From an uncultured bacterium (GTDB taxonomy: Bacteria; Bacillota; Clostridia; Lachnospirales; Lachnospiraceae): a stretch of 8,598 nucleotides of DNA. Position 1 is the first letter of the stretch; every line of letters starts with the position of its first letter. The stretch covers positions 1 to 8,598 of the forward strand of contig CAMNLO010000055.1 in the NCBI GenBank assembly GCA_946543095.1, in the 5' to 3' direction. Positions 6,872 to 8,598 of this stretch are shown here, one piece after another. A model generated the notes under the pieces. It did not search any database. It had not been told where the DNA came from and was given only the letters and a program-made list of their open reading frames with translations. Both the position numbers and the translations under genes were made by a program.

Positions 6872-8492
6872 GTTTCTTCGCGTCTTTCTCCTCTGTGTCC
6901 GCCTCTGCCGCTTCCTTCGTCACGATGCTCGCGATATAGATCACATCCCCCGGGGCAAGGCCCTCCTCCACCACCACATAGATCCCGTTGCTCAGGCCGG
7001 TTTTGATCTCCTTCAGCTCCTTCTCCCCCGTTTCCCCCTCCACATAGACAAAGCTCTTTTCGTTTTCGCTTACCACCGCGCTTCTGGAGATATAGGCCAC
7101 ATCCTGCGCGGATTCCGTCACAAAGGTCAGGTCCGCGCTCATGCCTCCGTAAAGCTTTGCAGTGTCCCCTTCAATGGAAACAGTAACGGGATAGCTTACG
7201 GTGGCGGCGTAGCTTTCGGAGCGGGTGGTCTCCATGGAGCTGATATGCCCCTTGTATTCCTCATCGGGATAAGCCTTGAAATACACGCTCACCGGATCCC
7301 CGATGCCCAAAGCGATGATGTCCTCCTCCGACACATCCACGGAGACGGTCATCTCCCCCGGGGTGGCGTAGGAGAGGACTGTGGTGCCCTCCGTTTCCAG
7401 ATAATCCCCCTCCTCCAGGGGGGCCTGCGTGACGATGCCCTCCTCCTTTGCCATGAGGACTCCGTCCCCCACAAACTCCAAAAGGGCCGCCAGCTTTTCC
7501 TGAAGCTCCTTCAGCTCGCTTTTGGCATCCTCCACGGACTTTGCGTATTTCTCCATATCCGAGGAGTACACCGCATCCGACAGCTCACCCTCTGTTGCGG
7601 CACTCTCCCGCTCCTGGGAAAGCTTCAGCATATTGAACTCCAGAAGCTCCAGGGCCTCCGCCATCTCCTTCCGGTAATCCGCGATGTCCTCGTTATCATC
7701 CGCGATCTGCTCCTTCATGCTCTCGATCTTATCCTGTGCCGCCTCATAGGAATTCTTCGCATCCAGGTAGGAGAGCTGGCCCTTCACATTGTCCGTCAGA
7801 TCCTCGTCCTCCAGCTGATAGACCCATTCGCTGTAGGTCCCGGCCTTCTCCCCCATATCGTCGCTTGCGTCCTCGAAATCATCATTCACCTTTTTGATAT
7901 CCGCCTGCTTTGCGTCGATCTTTGCCTGAAGGATGTTCACCTGATTCTGCAGGGAGGACACGGAGGATGTGTAGATCAGCTCCGCGGCCTCTGCCTTTGC
8001 CTTGCTCATATCCCGCTTCTGGGCGGCGGTGAGCTCTCCCAGGGCGTATTCGTTTTCCGCTTCCCGAAGGGCCGTTTCCGCATCCCGGATGGCCGCCGTG
8101 AGCTTTCTCTTTGCCCGGGCGATGGACTCCTCCGTAAAGGAGTAAAGCCGGTCTCCCGCATGGATCCGCTGACCCACGGAAACAAATTTCTCCCCCACCT
8201 TCAGATAAGGGACCTCCTCGTCCTCATCCTCATCGTCGTCATCCTCCTCATCCTCCTCTGTGGACAGATCCAGGTCGTAGAGGATCGTGGTGACGCCATA
8301 GGTGAGGCTGCCGGATTCCGTGACTCCCACCTCGATATCTCCCCGGTGTACCTCGTCTTCAATGTAAACGGTCACCGTGTCCTCCTCCTTAGGACGAAGC
8401 AGCTGGTATGAGGCGGCCGCCAAAAGGAGCAGGGCCGTCAGGGCTGCAAGAAGCAGGGGCCTTGCGGAGCGGGAGAAATGGGGAAGCTTCAT
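6525..8492 (-). CDS. Periplasmic adaptor/membrane-fusion protein, HlyD/MacA family (adaptor 1)
   Basis: Membrane-anchored adaptor expected to sit outside the membrane on the permease. The 655 residues begin with a short basic segment and a membrane helix (about 12-32) without a lipobox, followed by the first lipoyl-like half (about 45-119: VHRGDIEVGVTESG, KFVSVGQRIHAGDRLYSF) interrupted by 15 consecutive Asp/Glu (79-93). A long coiled-coil hairpin (about 122-340) follows, then the second lipoyl half (EGIVTQAPLEEGDYLETEGT), a beta-barrel (about 380-460), a membrane-proximal domain (461-522) and a low-complexity tail (about 530-655). The folded part is complete and of normal MacA-type order. 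The start is firm: GGAGG lies 7 nt upstream (8500-8504) and the ATG overlaps the previous stop as ATGA, implying coupled translation. The tail is odd: its third positions are A/T-rich (GC about 40%, against about 70% in the first 33 codons), and it overlaps the adaptor 2 frame by up to 347 nt. The tail could therefore be a late read-through extension. Confidence 0.95.
   Translation of the reverse strand: MKLPHFSRSARPLLLAALTALLLLAAASYQLLRPKEEDTVTVYIEDEVHRGDIEVGVTESGSLTYGVTTILYDLDLSTEEDEEDDDDEDEDEEVPYLKVGEKFVSVGQRIHAGDRLYSFTEESIARAKRKLTAAIRDAETALREAENEYALGELTAAQKRDMSKAKAEAAELIYTSSVSSLQNQVNILQAKIDAKQADIKKVNDDFEDASDDMGEKAGTYSEWVYQLEDEDLTDNVKGQLSYLDAKNSYEAAQDKIESMKEQIADDNEDIADYRKEMAEALELLEFNMLKLSQERESAATEGELSDAVYSSDMEKYAKSVEDAKSELKELQEKLAALLEFVGDGVLMAKEEGIVTQAPLEEGDYLETEGTTVLSYATPGEMTVSVDVSEEDIIALGIGDPVSVYFKAYPDEEYKGHISSMETTRSESYAATVSYPVTVSIEGDTAKLYGGMSADLTFVTESAQDVAYISRSAVVSENEKSFVYVEGETGEKELKEIKTGLSNGIYVVVEEGLAPGDVIYIASIVTKEAAEADTEEKDAKKHGEGADTGTGTGASDTDGADSGAGRSGAGGAAGSTGRSSTGRSSAGSSSGGSGAGSSNAAGTDNTDSADTAAAGNERPGPGGADGGGRSGGGSGKERPDAGASAGERPAGGLPQE
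6708..6711 (-). promoter_or_regulatory. Candidate internal ribosome binding site for adaptor 2
   Basis: AGGA on the - strand, 7 nt before the in-frame ATG at 6700. It has the best spacing of the adaptor 2 start candidates, but it lies in a purine-rich repeat where such motifs arise easily. Confidence 0.35.
6726..6770 (-). repeat. Three-copy 15-nt tandem repeat in the adaptor overlap
   Basis: Units at 6726-6740, 6741-6755 and 6756-6770 (+ strand actgcttcttcctgt in the middle unit). The middle and right units differ at one base, the left and middle at two. In the adaptor 2 frame they encode QEEAA, QEEAV, QEAAV; in the adaptor 1 frame TGRSS, TGRSS, AGSSS. Weaker 15-nt-like similarity extends on both sides. 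Confidence 0.8.
8214..8258 (-). other. Run of 15 acidic residues in adaptor 1
   Basis: Codons 79-93 are all Asp or Glu, with mixed GAT/GAC/GAG codons. The run sits between the strand LYDLDLS and the strand YLKVGEKFVSVGQ of the lipoyl-like domain, outside the membrane. Confidence 0.9.
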
Positions 8493-8598
8493 TCTGCCAC
8501 CTCCGCTTCGGTGCCGTCAGAAGCCTGCCCGAATACCACCGTGGCGGTCTGGTTCGGTGACACCCCGCTCACATCCCCCATCAGGGACACGCTCACGG
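8489..8598 (-). CDS. C-terminal end of an upstream operon gene, possibly a third adaptor-like protein
   Basis: Only the last 35 or so codons are in the window. The frame is open from the right edge and ends VSVSLMGDVSGVSP then NQTATVVFGQASDGTEAEVAE and a TGA at 8491-8489. The TGA overlaps the adaptor 1 ATG as ATGA, the usual sign of translational coupling. The peptide aligns without gaps to the end of the beta-barrel in adaptor 1 (PVTVSIEGDTAKLYGGMSAD and onward, about residues 435-463) and adaptor 2 (VTLTGDTEGIYTGMSGSVTF), sharing the V-x-V-S/T-x-x-G-D start and the hydrophobic strand ending in F. If homologous, the protein would stop right after the beta-barrel and lack the membrane-proximal domain. 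The alternative is an unrelated beta-rich protein; the visible part is too short to decide. Confidence 0.7.
   Translation of the reverse strand, partial: VSVSLMGDVSGVSPNQTATVVFGQASDGTEAEVAE
8500..8504 (-). promoter_or_regulatory. Ribosome binding site of adaptor 1
   Basis: GGAGG on the - strand, 7 nt before the ATG at 8492 and inside the end of the upstream coding sequence. It fixes the adaptor 1 start. Confidence 0.85.

Noticed and set aside
6525..6900. Programmed frameshift fusing the two adaptors
   Set aside because: The second frame is +1 to the first, no convincing slippery site was found, and each adaptor has its own membrane anchor and complete fold, so a fusion is not needed.
6589..6939. 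Pro/Leu/Ala-rich open frame of 116 codons on the + strand
   Set aside because: It is a shadow of the Gly/Ser and Ala/Glu/Gln coding overlap; the protein is repetitive and no ribosome binding site was noted.
6492..8411. Long open frame of 639 codons on the + strand, antisense to the adaptors
   Set aside because: It mirrors the codon use of adaptor 1 on the other strand, shows no domain, and its protein begins with low-complexity Arg/Ser/Ala/Cys. The same T-poor composition opens several frames here.
1..8598. RNA genes, CRISPR arrays, insertion sequences or attachment sites
   Set aside because: None seen. The sequence is almost fully covered by coding regions, with no gap above 43 bases, no transposase-like protein and no regularly spaced direct repeats.

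Overview
The window is tightly packed and purely protein-coding. It looks like a GC-rich Gram-positive anaerobe of the Clostridia, most likely Lachnospiraceae. This rests on the hybrid histidine kinase architecture, the strong AGGAGG-type ribosome binding sites, and a MacA/MacB-like export operon without any TolC-like gene. The taxonomic call is inference from style, not from a marker gene.

Layout. Positions 1-2222 (+ strand) hold the 3' part of a membrane-bound hybrid histidine kinase: Cache-like sensor end, one membrane segment, HisKA, HATPase, receiver, Hpt and a helical tail. Everything from 2219 to the right edge lies on the - strand and reads as one operon. In transcription order it is: the end of an unseen gene (8598-8489), adaptor protein 1 (8492-6525), adaptor protein 2 (up to 6871-4835), a MacB-type permease (4832-3483), a small single-span membrane protein (3467-2946) and the ABC ATPase (2902-2219). 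Junctions are an ATGA overlap, a long out-of-frame overlap, a 2-nt gap, a 15-nt gap and a 43-nt gap, so translational coupling is likely. No gene-free stretch exceeds 43 bases.

How it works together. The ATPase and permease should form a MacB-like mechanotransmission ABC exporter with separate subunits. The two adaptors (HlyD/MacA fold, long coiled-coil hairpins) are anchored by N-terminal helices and would sit outside the membrane over the permease, as in the YknXYZ-type systems of Gram-positives. The substrate cannot be read from the sequence. The kinase converges on the operon and is not clearly part of it; the two outermost stop codons share the tetranucleotide TTAA at 2219-2222.

The unusual features are in the operon. 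Every extracytoplasmic component carries a low-complexity segment: Gly/Ser-rich in the permease, adaptor 2, the small protein and the adaptor 1 tail, and a run of 15 Asp/Glu in adaptor 1. The acidic run and the Ser/Gly run of the two adaptors occupy the same place in the fold. The adaptor genes share up to 347 bases in different frames, including a 15-nt tandem repeat that encodes pentapeptide repeats in both. The truncated upstream gene may encode a third adaptor-like protein.
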